Below, in pieces: positions 30,199 to 41,000 of a stretch of 64,000 nucleotides of DNA (its first letter is position 1; each line of letters begins with the position of its first letter). The stretch lies in assembly GCF_900167475.1 (NCBI RefSeq), contig NZ_LT796768.1, positions 2,418,001 to 2,482,000 on the forward strand, given 5' to 3'. Below the pieces are notes generated by a model. The model was not told where the DNA came from, ran no database searches, and saw only the letters and a list, made by a program, of their open reading frames with translations. The stretch is from Aeromicrobium choanae (GTDB lineage: Bacteria > Actinomycetota > Actinomycetes > Propionibacteriales > Nocardioidaceae). Position numbers and translations under genes: made by a program.

Positions 30199-31269
30199 GT
30201 GTCATCGCCGCTGCGCCTGAGTCGCCGCACCCTCACCCTGTCCGTCGGCCTGGCCGTCGTGACGGTGCTGACGTGCCTCGTGGCCTTCCTGCCCGTCCCG
30301 TTCGTGACGATGCGGCCGGGCCCGGTGTTCAACACCCTCGGCGAGCTCGACGGCACCCCGATGCTGACGTTCGGCGACGACGTGCGCACGTATCCCACCG
30401 ACGGCCGCCTGGACTTCACCACGGTCTCGGTCACCCGCGCCGAGTCGAGGATGTCGCTCGCCGGCGCGATCGAGGGCTGGCTCGATCCCGACGTCGCGGT
30501 CGTGCCCCACGACTTCCTGTACCCCGACCGCCAGACGGACGAGCAGTCCAAGGCCGCGGGTGCCGCCGAGCTCGCCAGCTCCCAGGACGCGTCACGTGCC
30601 GCGGCGCTGCGGGCGGCCGGCCGCGAGGTCGCCGAGGTCCCGAAGGTGGCCGGCGTGGTCGAGGACGGTCCCGCCGAGGGCAAGCTGCAGGTGGACGACA
30701 TCCTGCTCACCGTCGACGGTCGCAAGGTCGCCTCGCAGGAGGCCGTGGGCCAGGCGATCGGGGCACGCAAGCCCGGCGACGAGGTCACGATCGGCTACCG
30801 CAGGGACGGCCGCGACGGGACCGTCAAGCTCACGACGACCGCGATGGACGACGACCCCGACAAGGCGCGCATCGGCATCGCCGTCGGCTCGACCTTCCAG
30901 TTCCCGATCGAGATCCAGAACCACATCGGCGACCGCGTCGGCGGCCCGAGCGCGGGGACGATGTTCGCCCTGGCGATCTACGACGCGCTGACGCCCGGCG
31001 CGCTCACCGGCGGGCAGAACGTGGCCGGAACCGGCACGATCGATCCTGAGGGCACGGTCGGCTCCATCGGTGGCGTGCGCCAGAAGATGGCCGGCGCCGC
31101 TGAGTCGGGTGCTGACATCTTCCTCGTGCCCGCGGACAACTGCGACGAGGCGACCCAGGGAGATGACTTCGGCATGACGCTGGTGAAGGTGGGGAAGCTG
31201 CAGGACGCGATCGATGCGCTGGGCACGCTCGCGAAGGACCCGAAGGCGGAGGTGTCGAGCTGTGAGTGA
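30199..31269 (+). CDS. membrane PDZ/Lon-like serine protease (YlbL type)
   Basis: A 356-residue membrane-anchored protease with one N-terminal transmembrane helix (about residues 12-34), a PDZ domain (about 125-205, AEGKLQVDDILLTVDGRKV) and an S16 Lon-type catalytic domain. Ser251 in GGPSAGTMF and Lys296 in VRQKMAG form the expected dyad, 45 residues apart as in Lon. It has no ATPase domain, so it should act on extracytoplasmic substrates. It is likely co-transcribed with the next gene, which it overlaps by 8 nt. Rv3194c is the apparent orthologue. Confidence 0.9.
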   Translation: MSSPLRLSRRTLTLSVGLAVVTVLTCLVAFLPVPFVTMRPGPVFNTLGELDGTPMLTFGDDVRTYPTDGRLDFTTVSVTRAESRMSLAGAIEGWLDPDVAVVPHDFLYPDRQTDEQSKAAGAAELASSQDASRAAALRAAGREVAEVPKVAGVVEDGPAEGKLQVDDILLTVDGRKVASQEAVGQAIGARKPGDEVTIGYRRDGRDGTVKLTTTAMDDDPDKARIGIAVGSTFQFPIEIQNHIGDRVGGPSAGTMFALAIYDALTPGALTGGQNVAGTGTIDPEGTVGSIGGVRQKMAGAAESGADIFLVPADNCDEATQGDDFGMTLVKVGKLQDAIDALGTLAKDPKAEVSSCE

Positions 31270-31807
31270 TCCGGAGCTGACCGTGAGTGGCGGCGGCCTG
31301 GGGGCCGACTCGCCCGTGCGACGCGCCGCCCTCGAGGTGGAGGGCCACGTGAACGACGGCGGCTGGGACCAGGCGCCCCGGCTGTTCGCCCTCGTCCTGA
31401 CCGGCGACCTGCTGGCCGCCCAGCCCGAGCTGGCCGACGAGCTGGGTGACCCCGACTCGTACACGCCGATCGAGCAGGAGCTGCCGCACGACCGCGAGGT
31501 CGAGGACCTGCTGCCCGAGATCGGCTGGCCCGCCGAGGTCGCCGGGTGCGCCGTGGTGATGGAGCGGATCACCCTCCCGGCCGAGGCCGAGGACCACCTC
31601 CCGAGCGACCCCGCGGCGGTGGCCGACTTCGCCGCCCAGCACCCCGATCGGCAGGAGATGCGGATCGTCGCGGCGGTCCTGCGCGACGGGTCGGCGCACG
31701 TGGCGGTGCGCCCGCGCTCCCCCGAGGACGCGCCGCTGATCGAGGGGCCCGATCTCGTGCCCGGACTCGTCGACCTGCTGGCGCAGACCCTCGCCGAGGA
31801 CTCCTGA
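31262..31807 (+). CDS. PPA1309 family protein
   Basis: A 181-residue cytosolic protein of the actinobacterial PPA1309 family, whose function is unknown. It is acidic overall, with conserved Trp/Gly/Pro segments (GWPAEVAGCAVVMERI) and no catalytic motif that I recognise. GTG 31262 overlaps the end of the PDZ protease gene by 8 nt, so translation is coupled. It lies between the protease and UPF0182, suggesting a link to the cell envelope. Confidence 0.85.
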   Translation: MSDPELTVSGGGLGADSPVRRAALEVEGHVNDGGWDQAPRLFALVLTGDLLAAQPELADELGDPDSYTPIEQELPHDREVEDLLPEIGWPAEVAGCAVVMERITLPAEAEDHLPSDPAAVADFAAQHPDRQEMRIVAAVLRDGSAHVAVRPRSPEDAPLIEGPDLVPGLVDLLAQTLAEDS

Positions 31808-31875
31808 CACGGTGGTTATTCCGCACCCCGTAGGCTGACGGCACCAGACCCACACCGTTGTGAGCCAGGAGCACC

Positions 31876-34779
31876 GTGAGCGACATCTTCGGATCGACAC
31901 CCCCTCGACGCGAGCCTGAACCGCGTTCCGACCGAGGGCGGAGAGTGCTGATCCCCACGATCGTCACGTTGGCCGCCCTGCTGGTCCTCGGATCGCTGTT
32001 CGTCAGCCTCTGGACCGAGCGCCTCTGGTACGGCTCGGTCGACTTCCAGGGCGTCTTCACCACCGTCCTGATCTCGCGCGGTGTGCTCTTCGTGGCCTTC
32101 GCCCTCTTCGGTGCGCTCTTGGTCGGCGCGAATATCTGGCTGGCGCACCGCAACCGCCCGAACCCGCTGGGGCTGCGTCGCGACGATCCCGCCGCCCGGT
32201 ACCGCCTGGCGATCGCCCCGATCGCCAAGTGGGCGCTGCTGGCCGTCGCCGGCTTCGTCGGCTTCTTCTCCGGCATCATCGGCAGCAGCCGCTGGGAGAC
32301 GTTCCAGCTGTGGCGCAACGGCGAGCCCTTCGGCACCAAGGACCCCCACTTCGGCAAGGACGTGGGCTTCTACGTCTTCGACATGCCGTGGCTGCAGTTC
32401 ATCGTGTCGTTCCTGTTCGCCCTGCTGCTCATCACCGCCATCGCGGTCGTGTTCGTGCACTACGTCTTCGGCGGGGTCCGGCTGGGCAACAAGGGCCCCA
32501 GCTTCAGTCGCGCCGCCCAGGTCCAGGTGGCCGTGCTCATCGGCCTGGCGATGCTCGTGCGGGCCGCGAAGTACTGGCTCGACCGCTACGCGATGGCCTA
32601 CGACAGCTCGGGCCTGTTCGACGGCATCAAGTACACCGGGGCGAACGCCGAGATCCCGGCCAAGAACATCCTCATGATCGTCGCGATCCTGTGCGCGCTG
32701 ATGTTCTTCTCCACGATCTTCCTGCGCTCCTGGACCCTGCCGGCGCTGGGCCTGGGCCTGTGGTTCCTCACGTCGCTGCTGATCGGCGCCGCGTGGCCCG
32801 CGATCATGCAGCAGTTCCAGGTCAACCCCTCCGAGCCCGACCGCGAGGGTCCGTACCTGGAGAAGAACATCGAGGGGACGCGCGAGGCCTTCGACGTCGC
32901 CGACGTCCAGACGCAGGACTACTCGGCCAAGACCGAGCTGACCCCGCAGGAGCTGAACGCCTCGGCCGAGGCGCGCGTCAGCACGCGTCTGCTCGACCCC
33001 ACCCTGATCTCCCCGGCCTTCCAGCAGCTGCAGCAGGTGCGCGGCTACTACACGGTGCAGAGCACGCTCGACGTCGACCGCTACGCGATCGGCGACGACC
33101 CGCAGCCGCAGGACGTCATCATCGCGGCGCGCGAGGTCGACCTCGACGGCCTGCAGTCGACGCAGCGCACGTGGTCGAACGACCACACGGTCTACACCCA
33201 CGGCTACGGCGTCATCGCGGCCTACGGCAACAAGCGCGGCTCGCAGGGCGAGCCGGTGTGGGTCGCGAAGGACATCCCGCCCACCGGCGAGCTGGAGTTC
33301 GAGGACGCGCCGCGGATCTACTTCGGCGAGAAGTCCCCGGCCTACTCGATCGTGGGTCGTCCCGACGGCGCCAACCCCATCGAGGTCGACACGCCCCGTG
33401 GCGGCGGCACGGCTGAGGAGGAGGCCGGCGACGGCGACTCCACGGCCAACACGTACGACGGCAAGGGCGGCGTCGAGATGGGCTCGCTGTTCAACCAGGT
33501 GCTCTACGCGTTCAAGTTCGCCGAGCCCAAGATCGTGCTGTCGGACCGCGTCAACAGCAACTCCAAGATCATCTACGACCGTCACCCGCGCGACCGCGTC
33601 CGCAAGGTCGCGCCGTGGCTGACGCTCGACGGCGACACGTACCCCGCGGTCGTCGACGGCAAGGTCGTCTGGATCGTCGACGGCTACACGACCAGCAACT
33701 CCTACCCGTACTCCGAGTCGCGCTCCCTGGCCGAGGCCACGAGCGACACGCTGACCGACGGCGCCAGCCAGATCGCGCTGCCGACCGATCAGGTCAACTA
33801 CATGCGCAACTCGGTCAAGGCCGTGGTCGACGCCTACGACGGCACGGTGAAGCTCTACGAGTGGGACACCGAGGACCCGATCCTGAAGACGTGGTCGAAG
33901 GTCTTCCCCGACGTGGTGCAGCCGAAGTCGGAGATCAGCGAGTCGCTGCTGCAGCACCTGCGCTACCCGGTGGACCTGTTCAAGGTGCAGCGCGACGTGC
34001 TCAGCCGCTACCACGTGACCAACGCCCAGACGTTCTACGAGGACGGCGAGCGCTGGAAGATCCCCGAGGACCCCTCGGCCTCCGGCAACACGAAGCAGCC
34101 GCCGTACTACCTCTCGATGAGCCGTCCCGGCGACGAGGCCTCGCGGTTCAGCCTGACCAGCGTCTACCTGCCGAACAACCGTCAGAACCTGGCGTCGTTC
34201 ATGAGCGTCAACTCCGAGGCGTCCGACACCGAGAACTACGGCAAGGTGCAGATCCTGGAGCTGCCGAGCGACACCCGGGTCGGTGGCCCGAACCAGATCG
34301 CGGCGCAGTTCGAGTCCGATGCCGGGGTGCGTGCGGCGCTGCTGCAGTACGAGCAGTCGCAGAACACCAGGATCCTGCGCGGCAACCTGCTGACCCTGCC
34401 GGTCGGCGGCGCGATGCTCTACGTGCAGCCGATCTACATCCAGCGCGTGGGCGAGGGCTCCTACCCGGTGCTCCAGCTGATCACCGCGACCTTCGGTGAG
34501 GGCGTCGGCGTGGGCCAGACCCTCGACGAGGCGCTGCGCGTGGCGCTGGGCCTGACGGAGACCCGCCCGCCCGAGCCCGACGAGCCGGCGCCCGACGGCG
34601 ACGCCGGCGGCGGGGGCGGGGGCGAGGTCAAGACGGCCGAGCAGTACCTCGCCGACGCGTCGGAGTACTACGACCAGGCGCAGGCGGCCCTGGAGGACGG
34701 CGACCTCGCCACCTACCAGGCCCGGATCGACTCGATGGCCAACGCGCTCGAGGCCGCCCAGCGGCTCCTCGGCGAGTAG
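31876..34779 (+). CDS. UPF0182 family membrane protein
   Basis: A 967-residue protein of the UPF0182/COG1615 family. About seven transmembrane helices lie in the first ~300 residues, among them segments starting LIPTIVTLAALLVLGSLFVS and LLFVAFALFG. A large extracytoplasmic domain follows (about 320-880), then an acidic Pro/Gly-rich linker and a helical C-terminus (TAEQYLADASEYYDQAQAAL). The function is unknown; Rv3193c is the positional counterpart. The GTG start has GGAG 5 nt upstream. This is the last gene of the region shared with mycobacteria. Confidence 0.93.
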   Translation: MSDIFGSTPPRREPEPRSDRGRRVLIPTIVTLAALLVLGSLFVSLWTERLWYGSVDFQGVFTTVLISRGVLFVAFALFGALLVGANIWLAHRNRPNPLGLRRDDPAARYRLAIAPIAKWALLAVAGFVGFFSGIIGSSRWETFQLWRNGEPFGTKDPHFGKDVGFYVFDMPWLQFIVSFLFALLLITAIAVVFVHYVFGGVRLGNKGPSFSRAAQVQVAVLIGLAMLVRAAKYWLDRYAMAYDSSGLFDGIKYTGANAEIPAKNILMIVAILCALMFFSTIFLRSWTLPALGLGLWFLTSLLIGAAWPAIMQQFQVNPSEPDREGPYLEKNIEGTREAFDVADVQTQDYSAKTELTPQELNASAEARVSTRLLDPTLISPAFQQLQQVRGYYTVQSTLDVDRYAIGDDPQPQDVIIAAREVDLDGLQSTQRTWSNDHTVYTHGYGVIAAYGNKRGSQGEPVWVAKDIPPTGELEFEDAPRIYFGEKSPAYSIVGRPDGANPIEVDTPRGGGTAEEEAGDGDSTANTYDGKGGVEMGSLFNQVLYAFKFAEPKIVLSDRVNSNSKIIYDRHPRDRVRKVAPWLTLDGDTYPAVVDGKVVWIVDGYTTSNSYPYSESRSLAEATSDTLTDGASQIALPTDQVNYMRNSVKAVVDAYDGTVKLYEWDTEDPILKTWSKVFPDVVQPKSEISESLLQHLRYPVDLFKVQRDVLSRYHVTNAQTFYEDGERWKIPEDPSASGNTKQPPYYLSMSRPGDEASRFSLTSVYLPNNRQNLASFMSVNSEASDTENYGKVQILELPSDTRVGGPNQIAAQFESDAGVRAALLQYEQSQNTRILRGNLLTLPVGGAMLYVQPIYIQRVGEGSYPVLQLITATFGEGVGVGQTLDEALRVALGLTETRPPEPDEPAPDGDAGGGGGGEVKTAEQYLADASEYYDQAQAALEDGDLATYQARIDSMANALEAAQRLLGE

Positions 34780-34800
34780 TCGCCGCCGGCGCCCCCGCCG

Positions 34801-35268
34801 TCAGTCGGTGGGGGAGTCGGTGACGTCGGCCACGGTGGCGTCCAGCGCGGCGATCACGTCGGCGGACTCCACCGTCACGGCCACGCCGTGGGCGCCCGCG
34901 CCGAGTGAGATCGTGCCCTCCACCGCGGCGTCGGCGATCACCGGCCAGGCGTGGGTCGAGCCGAACGGGGTGATCGTGCCGCGCTCGTAGCCGGTGGCCG
35001 CGAAGGCGTCCTCGGCCGGCGGCATCGACAGCCGCGAGACACCCAGTACCGCCCGGAGCTTGGGCCAGCTGATCTGGCGATCGCCCGGCACGAGGACGAA
35101 CAGGTACTCCTCACCCGACCGCCGCACCACCAGGGTCTTGACGATGCGATCGGGATCGACGCCGCGTGCGGCGGCGGCCTCGGCCAGCGAACCGACCTGC
35201 CCGTGACGGGTGACCGTGTGGCGGACGCCCGCGGCGTCCAGGGCGGCGATGGCGCGTTCCTCGCTCAT
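34801..35268 (-). CDS. YbaK/ProX-type aminoacyl-tRNA deacylase
   Basis: A 155-residue single-domain YbaK/EbsC protein that hydrolyses mischarged tRNA (for example Cys-tRNA-Pro) in trans. The conserved core is DRIVKTLVVRRSGEEYLFVLVPGDR with the catalytic Lys, and GYERGTITPFGSTHAWPVIAD. It is about the usual family length. Specificity for Cys, Ala or another misacylated amino acid cannot be told. It sits downstream of poxB on the same strand. Confidence 0.88.
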   Translation of the reverse strand: MSEERAIAALDAAGVRHTVTRHGQVGSLAEAAAARGVDPDRIVKTLVVRRSGEEYLFVLVPGDRQISWPKLRAVLGVSRLSMPPAEDAFAATGYERGTITPFGSTHAWPVIADAAVEGTISLGAGAHGVAVTVESADVIAALDATVADVTDSPTD

Positions 35269-35301
35269 GTGCCGAGCCTAGGTCCGCTCGCCGGGGTCCG
35301 C

Positions 35302-37020
35302 TCAGAGCACCTGGCGCAGGTTGGCGCGGGCCAGGTCGACGAGCTCGTCGCCGCGACCCGACATGACGGTGCGCAGGGCGTACAGCGAGAAGCCCTTGAG
35401 CTGCGCGGCGGTGACCGACGGTGGCACCGTCACCTCCTGGCGCTCGGTGATGACGTTGACGAGCGCCGGCCCGTCGTGGGCGAACGCCTCGGCGAGGGCG
35501 GGCTCGAGGTCGGCCGACCGGTCCACCCGGATGCCACGCAGGCCGATGGACTCGGCCACCTGCGCGAAGTCGGGGTTGTGCAGGCCCGTGCCCCAGTTCA
35601 CGAAGCCGGCGGCCTTCATCTCCAGCTCGACGAAGTTCAGCGAGCTGTTCTCGAACACCACGACCTTCACCGGCAGCTCCTCCTGGACGAGGGTGATCAG
35701 CTCGCCGAGCATCATGGTGAGCCCGCCGTCGCCCGCGAGCGCGACCACCTGGCGGTCGGGGTGGGCCGACTGCACACCGATCGCCTGCGACACGGCGTTG
35801 GCCATCGAGCCGTGGCTGAACGAGCCGACCAGGCGGCGGCGGCCGTTCATGTGCAGGTAGCGGGCCGCCCACATGACGGGCGATCCGACGTCGGGCAGGA
35901 AGACCGCGTCGTCGGCGGCGAGGCGGTCGATCGTCCGCGCCACGAACTGCGGGTGCTGGGCGCGCCCCTCCTTGACCGGCTCGGCCAGGTCGTCGAGCCT
36001 CTCGCGCGTCTTCGCGTAGTGGGACAGGGAGTCGTCGAGGTGCTTGCGCCTCTCCTTGCGGTCGAGCAGCGGGAGCAGCGCCCTGGTGGTGTCGCGCACC
36101 GTGCCGACCAGGCCGAGGTCGAGCGGGACGCGGCGGCCGAGCTGCTCGCCCCGCACGTCGACCTGGATGATCGTCGCGTCCGGGTAGAAGTCGGGGTAGG
36201 GGAAGTCGGTGCCGAGCATCAGGAGGGCGTCGCACGCCTCGATGGCCCGGTAGCCCGAGGCGAAGCCCAGCAGGCCGGTCATGCCCACGTCGAACGGGTT
36301 CTCCCACTCGACGTGCTCCTTGCCGCGCAGGGCGTGCACGACGGGCGCGCCGAGGTGGTCGGCCAGCGTGAGCAGCTCGTCGTGCGCCCCCGCGCAGCCT
36401 GCACCCGCGAGGATCGTCACCTTGCCGGCGCCGTTCAGCAGGCCGGCGGCGCGCTGCAGCTCGGCGGGCGAGGGGGTGACGCGGGGCTCGGACTCGCGCA
36501 CCACCGTGATGGTCTCGTCGTTCGCCTCCATCAGCGCGACGTCGCCGGGCACCACCAGCACCGCGACGCCCTGCTTCTCGATGGCCGCCTGCATCGCGAT
36601 CCGCATCATCCGCGGCATCTGGGAGGGGCTCGAGACGTGCTCCACGTAGACGCTGCACTCGCGGAACAGCTCCTGCGGGTGGGTCTCCTGGAAGTAGCCG
36701 GTGCCGATCTCCGACGTGGGGATGTGCGCGGCGATGGCGAGCACCGGAACGCGCGACCGGTTCGCGTCGTAGAGGCCGTTGATCAGGTGGAGGTTGCCCG
36801 GGCCGCAGCTGCCGGCGCACACGGCCAGCCGTCCCGTCGTCGCGGCCTCGCCCGCGGCGGCGAAGGCAGCGGCCTCCTCGTGGCGGACCTGGACCCACTC
36901 CACCTCCGACGTCCGCAACGCGTCGGTGAACCCGTTGAGGGAGTCGCCGGGGATGCCGTAGACGCGCTCGACCCCGTTGGCCTCGAGCGTGTCGACGATG
37001 TTCTTCGCGATGGTGGCCAT
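35302..37020 (-). CDS. poxB: pyruvate oxidase/dehydrogenase-like ThDP enzyme (PoxB)
   Basis: A 572-residue thiamine-diphosphate enzyme. The catalytic Glu lies in QVRHEEAAAFAAAGEA. The C-terminal ThDP motif is GDGGLTMMLGELITLV ... FENSSLNF. Sequence such as FQETHPQELFRECSVYVEHV places it with PoxB, which converts pyruvate to acetate and CO2 with FAD and passes electrons to quinone. The PoxB membrane-binding C-terminal tail is not evident (it ends ARANLRQVL), so the electron acceptor is less certain. It lies downstream of the LysR gene on the same strand with a 10-nt gap. Confidence 0.87.
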   Translation of the reverse strand: MATIAKNIVDTLEANGVERVYGIPGDSLNGFTDALRTSEVEWVQVRHEEAAAFAAAGEAATTGRLAVCAGSCGPGNLHLINGLYDANRSRVPVLAIAAHIPTSEIGTGYFQETHPQELFRECSVYVEHVSSPSQMPRMMRIAMQAAIEKQGVAVLVVPGDVALMEANDETITVVRESEPRVTPSPAELQRAAGLLNGAGKVTILAGAGCAGAHDELLTLADHLGAPVVHALRGKEHVEWENPFDVGMTGLLGFASGYRAIEACDALLMLGTDFPYPDFYPDATIIQVDVRGEQLGRRVPLDLGLVGTVRDTTRALLPLLDRKERRKHLDDSLSHYAKTRERLDDLAEPVKEGRAQHPQFVARTIDRLAADDAVFLPDVGSPVMWAARYLHMNGRRRLVGSFSHGSMANAVSQAIGVQSAHPDRQVVALAGDGGLTMMLGELITLVQEELPVKVVVFENSSLNFVELEMKAAGFVNWGTGLHNPDFAQVAESIGLRGIRVDRSADLEPALAEAFAHDGPALVNVITERQEVTVPPSVTAAQLKGFSLYALRTVMSGRGDELVDLARANLRQVL

Positions 37021-37030
37021 GGTCTCGACG

Positions 37031-37939
37031 CTAGGCCCGGGTGCGACCCTCCGCCACCGCGCGCGACAGCGCCTCCCGGGTCGCCGTGACGCCGGGGGAG
37101 TGGGCCGAGGCGCGCCGCGCGGACGTGAAGATCGTGCGGTGCGGGCGGCCCTCCAGCCGGTGCAGCGCCACCGGCGGCTCGCGGTTGAGCCACAGCAGGT
37201 CGGGCAGCAGGGCCACGGCGTGACCCGACTCGATGAGGCTGATCTGCGCCTGCAGGTCCGCGGTCTCGTAGCGGACGTCGGGCTCGAAGCCGGCCACCCG
37301 GCAGGCCTGCTCGGCGAAGTGCCGTGAGGCGACGCCGGGCGGCTCCATGACCCAAGGCGCGTCCGCGGCCCCGGCGATCGAGGTGATGTCGCCGAACCGA
37401 CGGCCGGCGGGCGGGACGGCCAGGCGGACCTCGTCGGTGGTCAGGTCGACCGCGTCCAGCTCCGGGTGCCACGGCGTGTTGTGGCCCGGGTACTTCTCGG
37501 CGATCACGAGGTCGAACTCCCGTGCCCAGGTCTCGTGGAGGGCCGACTCGGGCTCGCGCTGCGTCATCGTCACGCGCAGGCGGGGGTGCTCGGTCTCCAG
37601 GATCGACAGCGTCGCCGGCATCAGCGCCAGCGCGACGGACTGGAACACCGCGAGCCGGAACGTGCCCGTGGCCTCGTCGAGGGAGCCCGCCAGGTCCGAC
37701 TCGGCCCGCTCCAACCGCTCGAGGACCGCCGACGTGTGCTCGACGAGGATCTCGGCCTGCGGGGTGAGCTGGACGCGGCGACCGACCTTGCGCAGCAGCT
37801 CGACCCCGACCTCCTGCTCGAGCAGCGAGAGCTGCTGCGAGACGGACGAGGGCGACTGGTGCAGGGCGGCCGCGACGCTGGCCAGGGTGCCGCGGATCTG
37901 CAGTTCGCGCAGGAGGCGGAGGCGGCGGACGTCGAGCAT
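37031..37939 (-). CDS. LysR-type transcriptional regulator
   Basis: A 302-residue LTTR. The N-terminal winged HTH is RRLRLLRELQIRGTLASVAAALHQSPSSVSQQLSLLE, continuing with the linker helix, and the rest is a periplasmic-binding-protein-like effector domain. It is divergent from putA and upstream of poxB, so either could be its target. The HTH form (LHQSPSSVSQQLSLLEQ) resembles LTTRs that act on amino-acid genes in actinobacteria. The AT-rich 115-nt gap holds the likely site (37951-37997). Confidence 0.88.
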   Translation of the reverse strand: MLDVRRLRLLRELQIRGTLASVAAALHQSPSSVSQQLSLLEQEVGVELLRKVGRRVQLTPQAEILVEHTSAVLERLERAESDLAGSLDEATGTFRLAVFQSVALALMPATLSILETEHPRLRVTMTQREPESALHETWAREFDLVIAEKYPGHNTPWHPELDAVDLTTDEVRLAVPPAGRRFGDITSIAGAADAPWVMEPPGVASRHFAEQACRVAGFEPDVRYETADLQAQISLIESGHAVALLPDLLWLNREPPVALHRLEGRPHRTIFTSARRASAHSPGVTATREALSRAVAEGRTRA

Positions 37940-37950
37940 GGAAATCCTTC

Positions 37951-37997
37951 AGTTAATCTGATCGATACCGGTCACAAAAGATCGCTTTACCTTAACT
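37951..37997. promoter_or_regulatory. putative LysR/putA control region
   Basis: This part of the divergent gap is unusually AT-rich for the window, with arms AGTTAA (37951-37956) and TTAACT (37992-37997) symmetric round 37974. The separation is longer than a classical T-N11-A LysR box, so it is only a candidate. Confidence 0.35.
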
Positions 37998-38054
37998 CGT
38001 GGTGCGGCTCACACTGGGATCACGCCCTGATCTCCCCGCTCGGAAGGCCTCCCC

Positions 38055-41000
38055 GTGATCGACCAGGTGACCCCCGTCCCCGCCCCGCCGACCGCCGACC
38101 CGCTGGCCGACGAGTCGGTCGCGCTCGTGCGCCGCTGGCTGGCCGAGTCGGCCCAGGTGCCCGCCGACAAGGCCGGTGCCCAGCTCGCCGGGCTGCTCAA
38201 GGACCCCCAGGGACTGGACTTCACGGTGGGCTTCATCGATGGCGTGATCCGCCCGGAGGACCCGAGGATCGCGGCGCGGAACTTCGCCGCCCTGGCCTCC
38301 GACGTCCCGGCGTTCCTGCCGTGGCACCTGCGGAACGCCGTGCGCGTCGGCGCGCTGGCCGGACGCGTGGTGCCGCGACTCGTCATCCCGGTCGTGCGAC
38401 GCGCGCTGCGGTCGCTCGTCGGCCACCTCATCGTCGACGCGACCGAGGCGAGGCTGGGCCGCAGCATCGCGAAGATCCGCCGCGACGGCGTGCGGCTGAA
38501 CATCAATCTGCTGGGCGAGGCCGTGCTGGGGGAGCGTGAGGCCGCCCGCCGTCTGGAGGGCACGCACGAGCTGCTGGCCCGTCCGGACGTGGACTACGTG
38601 TCGATCAAGGTGTCCTCCACCGTGCCGCCGCACTCGCCGTGGGCGTTCGACGAGGCCGTGGACCACGTCGCGGAGAACCTGCTTCCGCTCTACCGCGAGG
38701 CCGCCGCGGCCGCGACGCCGAAGTTCATCAACCTGGACATGGAGGAGTACCACGACCTCGACCTGACGATCGCGGTCTTCACCAGAATCCTCGACACCCC
38801 GGGCCTCGAGGATCTCGAGGCGGGCATCGTGCTGCAGGCCTACCTGCCCGACTCGGTGGGCGCGATGATCCACCTGCAGGAGTGGTCGGCCGCGCGCCGG
38901 GCGCGCGGAGGCGCGGGCATCAAGGTGCGCGTCGTCAAGGGCGCCAACCTGCCGATGGAGCGCGTGGACGCGGCGATCCACGGCTGGCCGCTCGCGACCT
39001 GGTCGACGAAGCAGGAGTCCGACACGAACTACAAGCGCGTGCTCGACTACGCGATGCAGCCCGAGCGGATCGCCAACGTGCGCATCGGCGTGGCCGGGCA
39101 CAACCTGTTCGACCTCGCCCACGCCTGGCTGCTGGCGGGTCACCGGGGCGTGCGCGACGGGGTCGAGATCGAGATGCTGCTGGGCATGGCGCAGAGCCAG
39201 GCCGAGGTGGTGCGTCGCGACGTGGGCGGGCTGCTGCTCTACACGCCCGTCGTGCACCCGAAGGACTTCGACGTCGCGATCGCCTACCTGATCCGCCGCC
39301 TCGAGGAGGGCGCGAGCCACGACAACTTCATGTCGGCCGTGTTCGAGCTCAACGACGACAGCGAGCTCTTCGAGCGTGAGAGGAATCGCTTCCTGGCCTC
39401 GCTGGCAGCGCTGGACGACTCGGTGCCCGCGCCGAACCGCACGCAGGATCGCTCCGCTCCCGTGGCCGAGACCGAGCCCGGCGCGCCGTTCGAGAACACC
39501 CCAGACACCGACCCGTCGCTCCCGGCCAACCGGGCCTGGGGCCGGCAGATCCTGGCGAAGGTCCCGGGCTCGACGCTCGGCGAGGACCTCGTCGCGGAGC
39601 ACACGCTGACCGACGCCGACACGCTGGAGTCGGTGCTCGCGTCGGCCGTCACCGAGGGGGAGGCCTGGGGCCGCCGTCCCGCCGCCGAGCGCGCCGAGAT
39701 CCTCGAGCGCGCCGCACTCCGCCTGGAGCAGCGCCGCGCGGACCTGCTGGAGGTCATGGCCTCGGAGGCGGGCAAGACGCTCGACCAGGGCGATCCCGAG
39801 GTGTCCGAGGCGATCGACTTCGCGCGCTACTACGCGCACCTGGCACGTGGGCTGGGCTCGGTCGACGGCGCCACGTTCGTGCCGTCGCGGCTGACCGTGG
39901 TGACGCCGCCGTGGAACTTCCCGGTGGCGATCCCGGCAGGCTCCACGCTCGCGGCGCTGGCCGCCGGCTCCGCCGTGGTGATCAAGCCGGCGCCGCAGGC
40001 CGCGCGCTGTGGCTCGGTCATGGTCGAGGCGCTGTGGGAGGCCGGCGTGCCGCGTGAGGTGCTGCGGCTGGTGCACGTGGAGGAGTCGGACCTCGGGCAG
40101 CGGCTCGTGTCCGACCCGCGCGTGGACCGGCTGATCCTGACGGGCGCCTACGAGACGGCCGAGCTGCTCCGCAGCTTCCGTCCCGACCTGCCACTGCTCG
40201 CCGAGACGAGCGGCAAGAACGCCATCGTCGTCACCCCGTCGGCCGACTTCGACCTCGCCGCCAAGGACATCGCGGCGTCAGGCTTCGGCCACGCGGGGCA
40301 GAAGTGCTCGGCCGCATCGCTGGTGATCCTCGTCGGCTCGGTCGCGTCCTCGAAGCGCTTCCGTGAGCAGCTGGTCGACGCCGTGTCGTCGCTGACCGTG
40401 GGCTGGCCGTCGGACCCGGAGACGCAGATGGGCCCGCTGATCGAGCCCGCGAGTGGCAAGCTGCTGCGCGGGCTGACCACCCTCGACGCGGGGGAGTCGT
40501 GGCTCGTCGAGCCGCGGAGGCTCGACGACGCCGGCCAGCTGTGGTCGCCCGGCATCCGCGCGGGCGTGAAGCGCGGCTCCACCACGCACCTCACCGAGTA
40601 TTTCGGCCCGGTGATGGGCCTCATGACCGCCGAGACGCTGGAGGAGGCCCTCGAGATCCAGAACCAGGTCGACTACGGCCTCACCGCCGGGCTCCACGCG
40701 CTGGATCCCGAGGAGATCGCGGTCTGGCTGGACGGGGTGCAGTCGGGCAACCTCTACGTGAACCGCGGCACCACCGGCGCGATCGTGCGCCGCCAGCCGT
40801 TCGGCGGCTGGAAGAGGTCGGCGATCGGCGCGGGCACGAAGGCGGGCGGACCGCACTACCTCTTCGGGCTCGGTGAGTGGACGTCCGCGCGGTCGTCGGC
40901 CGTCGCGAGTCCGGAGCCGCGGGCCGAGCGGCTGCTGCGGGCCGCGCGCGAGGCACACCTCCCGGCGGACGACCTGGATTTCCTGGAGCGCGGCTTCCGC

